A stretch of DNA of 64,000 nucleotides from Ifrita kowaldi. Its lineage: Eukaryota > Chordata > Aves > Passeriformes > Cinclosomatidae. This document shows, in pieces, positions 60,778-64,000 of this stretch (the stretch's first letter is position 1; each line of letters opens with the position of its first letter). The position numbers and the translations under genes are program-made. The notes below the pieces were generated by a model that had not been told where the DNA came from, searched no databases, and was given only the letters and a program-made list of their open reading frames with translations. The stretch is from positions 138,015 to 202,014 of the forward strand of contig VZRS01000311.1 in the NCBI GenBank assembly GCA_013398055.1. Direction: 5' to 3'.

Positions 60778-61550
60778 CATGGGATCATGGGTTGGAAGGG
60801 ACCTTAAAGATCTCTACTTCCAACCCCCTGCCATGGGCAAGGAGACCTTCCACTAGACCAGGCTGCTCAAAGCCCCATCCAACCTGGCCTAGAACATTTC
60901 CAGTGTGTGGGTGTGGGGCATCCACAGCTTCTCAGGGCAACACATGCCAGTGCCTCACCACTCTCACAGGGAAGAGTTTCTTCCTTACATCTAATCTAAA
61001 CCTGCCCTCATTCAGTATAAACTGTTGTCCTTCATCTTATCACTACAGGCCTTGGTAAAAAGTCTCTGTGTCTGTTTAATGTATTGAAACTTTAAGTATT
61101 TAATGTATTAAAACTTCAAGTATTGAATACAGTAAGGTCTCCCTGGAGCTTTCTCTTCTCCAGGCTGAACAACCCCAACTCTCTCAGCCTGTCTGCACAG
61201 GAGAGGTGCTCCAGCCCTCTGACCTTTTTCGTGGCCTCCTCTGGTTCCACTGTAACAGGTCCATGTCTTTCCTGTACAGGGGACCAAAGAACTGGATGCA
61301 GTTCTGCGTCCAGGTGGGGATCTCATGAGAACAGAGTAGTGAGTGAGAATCACGTCCCTTGACCTGCTGCCCACACTTCTGATGCAGCTCAGGGTGTGGT
61401 TGGTTTCTGGGCTGAAAGTGTGCATTAATGCGTCATGTCCAGCTGTTCATCCACCAATGCCTCCAAGTCCTTCTCAGCAGGGCTCCACAGGCCATTCACA
61501 GAGACAGTCTTTTCTGCAGTGTCATGCTCAATCACCTGACCTTGGCTTGG
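60778..61550 (-). mobile_element. CR1 LINE fragment, about 770 bases (longest in the window)
   Basis: Reverse-complement CR1 running from the 3' end (GGTTGGAAGGGACCTTAAAG) through TTCTTCCTTACATCTAATCT, CTTCTCCAGGCTGAACAACC, CAGGTCCATGTCTTTCCTGT and TCATCCACCAATGCCTCC. Frames are broken, so it is inactive. An AT-rich 24-base tandem duplication sits inside at 61075-61122. Antisense to FKBP1B. Confidence 0.93.
61075..61122. repeat. 24-base tandem duplication inside a CR1 copy
   Basis: Units 61075-61098 and 61099-61122 both begin TTTAATGTATT and differ at two positions. The duplicated block is AT-rich, unlike the CR1 around it. Confidence 0.85.
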
Positions 61551-62284
61551 GCTTGAGGTCACTCTCTGACAGTGTCTCTCCATTGATGAGAGCAGGAGCT
61601 TCTCTTCTGACACTCTGCCTGGGTGACTAGCTCCCCACACCCTTGTGTCCCACAGTGGCCAGCTGGCAGCAACTCTGGAAAACCTGAGGCTGTGTCTGTC
61701 CCACTCTGTCGGGGGAGTTTCTGGAGAACACAGACAGCCCCATCGATAGCTTTTCCTTTATTCTGTCCTTTGAGTTTCTTCTGACATCATTTGCACCTCA
61801 TCTTCAGTCAAATAAATAGCAGGGACAGGTTCAGACGCTTGCTTAGGTCAGTGCTCCTGCACAGCACAGCTGAGGGCTATCATCTGACTGTGCCCGTTTT
61901 GTCATGCCTACCTTTTCCTGCCTGGAACTCAAGAGTCCTGACCTTTTATATCTGAACACTGAGGACTTCCAGAGCCTGTAACTATAAGAAGAGAAGTCAT
62001 TGGAAAAGGGCGGAAATGCCTCATTACAAAATGATCCTTACCTGTGCCATTAAGACTTGTTTTGTGTGAAACCAGTTACAAAGTTCATCTCATTTTCAAT
62101 GTTTTTTGCAATCCCTGGCTGAGAGTGTGGGAGGTAATGCGTGTGAGTCAAATGCAAATTCAGAGTTGATACAGTCATGAAGAACTGCCATCATTAGTCC
62201 CCTGTGGACAACTTAGAAAGCTGAGTTTGATCAAAGGGCTACTCCCTTCATTCATAAATTTTTTGGAAAAGGGAAAGCTTTTGT

Positions 62285-62400
62285 TTGTTTACTCCCCTTT
62301 AAAAGACAAGGACATTCAGGAGGGAAATGCTGTGTCCAGGGAACACAGCAAGCCTCCTGAAAAGCTGAGGCTAAAAATTAGTGGGCTTTTAAATTCCTTA
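62285..62400 (+). mobile_element. Probable MIR-type SINE relic
   Basis: The stretch TCCCCTTTAAAAGACAAGGA, then TGCTGTGTCCAGGGAACACA, then GCAAGCCTCC and AAGCTGAGGCTAAAAATTAG follows the order of the MIR core. By eye only. Confidence 0.5.
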
Positions 62401-64000
62401 TCTATTATATTTACCTATCTACTTATCTATTGCATTACCCACCTGTATATATTATATGTAGACTATGCCAACTCTGTAGAAGACCTGTTTCTTTTTTTTC
62501 CAGACCTCAAAATGTTTACCTTTTGAGAACAAACTATTTAAATTAAGATAAATGGTGGAAAATCACAATGTACTTTTGTTTTTATTAGGTTTTCTGTCTT
62601 TCTCTAACCAGTCTTGATTTGATTGGTTATATAAGCATTGTAAACAGAATAAGGGCTCAAATCCTTCCCTGCTGTAAAGAATAGGGGACTTGATTGTAAC
62701 AATTCACTGTATTTCAATAAGGTGACTAAAGCTTGCAGTACATTGATTCCCTGAAACCACAGAGCCATTTCTGAAGTGTTTTCCTAAGACTTGCTGTCAT
62801 AGCACATTCAAAGCCCCTCTTCAGATTCAAAAGTTTCTAAAACATTTGGGAAAACAATATGAAACAAAGTAGGCTGGACCTGAGAGAGCATGGAGCTATA
62901 AACGCAGGGGCCAGAGGTGATGGAGAGCTGAGAAATGATTTGCCTTACAGCAAAAGAGCAATAAAATCTTGGGCTGGGATTTTTCCCTGCAGGAGTGTGA
63001 GAAGAAACATTGACTGATTGCAAAGCACCTCCATACTGTAATGGAGTTACACGAGCTGTAATCTTTCTATTATTCAGTCTGTCACTGTAGGACTGGCCCA
63101 TTTGTAGGCTACAAAGCATTTCGTTGCTGACAGCTGTATGAGGCAGTAAGGGACAGGGTTGGCCATTGTGTTTATAGAGGGCTGTGAGATAAGAATAGCT
63201 CCCAGTCTTCCGTGCCTGCCACATTCACTTGAGATTTCAGACACCTCTGTATGTCTTGTGGACAAGTAGCTGTGTTGAAAAAGCAGGGGGCACTAGGGCA
63301 ATACTTATCTCAGCTCTTCTTTTTCCCTTGAGAAACTGATGTACAACACAGGCCAAGAGGGTGTCAGCTGATAAAAGTCAGACAAATGCGAAGTGTTCTC
63401 TGGGTTTGATGTTGAGGAGCCTGTCATCCGAGAGGAACCGGACACTGTCTGGCACGCCATGAATAAAAGAATATCCCCAATGTGCCCTTCCACTGCACCC
63501 TCCTGTTGGTCTCTTACTGTGCATAGGACCGCCCTTCTTCTTCTTGTTCTAGTTTTTCTTCAGTACTTCAACAAGTTGTAACAGACTTCAAGAAAAAATT
63601 TCTGGTCTGTTTGTTTAGTCACATGCAAGTTTTTATTACAGTTTTTGGTGTTACTCATTTTGCAGCTTCTTCAGCACTTCCTAGCAGTACATTGAGCTGG
63701 GACTTGTTTTCAGATTGTTTCTCAGAGGATAAGCAGTGGAGATTTTTAGCGCATCCAAGAGTGCAGTGCAGCCCTGATTTGAAAATGTTTCTTATGCTGC
63801 AGCATAATTCCTTGTCACAGACAGTGAAGGTGGTACAGTGTGAATAGGTAGGGCTGGAGCAGGGCATGCTGGGACGTTCCCAGCTGTTTCCTCCTGCCTC
63901 TGCATCACTCTGTCCTGTGTGTAGAAACGTTGCAGTGGCTGCACTGTGAACTGGGCTGAAAATCTGATATGAGAGAAAAACAAGTTGGAAAAGGGGGGAA

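Larger units (their letters stand above)
51261..64000 (+). other. FKBP1B intron 2 (inferred), to the end of the window
   Basis: About 12.7 kb without a recognisable exon. It contains CR1 fragments (56067-56360, 60778-61550), two probable MIR-type relics (53060-53180, 62285-62400), an A15 run at 58615-58629 and a GC-rich patch at about 59275-59600. If FKBP1B exon 3 is present and I missed it, this label would need shortening. Confidence 0.6.

Overview
The window looks like nuclear DNA from a bird. Eight clear fragments of the CR1 LINE carry the typical avian 3' end. Genes are few, with long AT-rich introns. The gene order WDCP (minus strand) head to head with FKBP1B (plus strand) is that of the human 2p23.3 block. 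Two runs of N mark assembly gaps, and both fall in CpG-rich promoter-like sequence. The species cannot be told from the sequence.

Layout. Positions 1-1559: no gene recognised. Positions 1560 to about 9515: a complete WDCP-family gene on the minus strand (copy A) with three coding exons (7339-5489, 4053-3936, 2143-1878; 744 residues), a probable non-coding first exon ending at 9129, and a CpG island at about 9295-9515 that runs into a gap. Positions 9665-20304: intergenic, with CR1 pieces, a small tandem repeat and one unexplained exon-like element at 12451-12532. Positions 20666-34878: a second complete WDCP-family gene on the minus strand (copy B) with the same three-exon plan and the same intron phases (34878-32959, 24168-24048, 20832-20666; 735 residues) but much longer introns. 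Positions 34896 to about 47900: its first intron. Positions 47870-48430: a strong CpG island, partly missing, which is the likely two-way promoter of WDCP copy B and FKBP1B. Positions 51213-51260: one coding exon of FKBP1B. Its first coding exon is probably hidden in the gap at 47959-48028, and its last exons appear to lie beyond 64000.

The main result is the pair of intact, clearly diverged WDCP genes in tandem, where human has one. Splice sites, intron phases, length and the shared regions (WD-type N-terminal half, coiled coil, C-terminal core) are kept in both, so both are probably functional proteins. They differ in promoter setting, GC content, intron length and C-terminal tail; the copy A tail is three 17-residue serine-rich repeats. 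No RNA gene, CRISPR array, viral gene or microbial-type operon was seen. The rest is intron and intergenic DNA with CR1, probable MIR-type SINE relics, short tandem repeats and homopolymer runs. Exon limits were worked out by hand from reading frame, splice consensus and agreement between the two copies; no alignment or transcript data were available.
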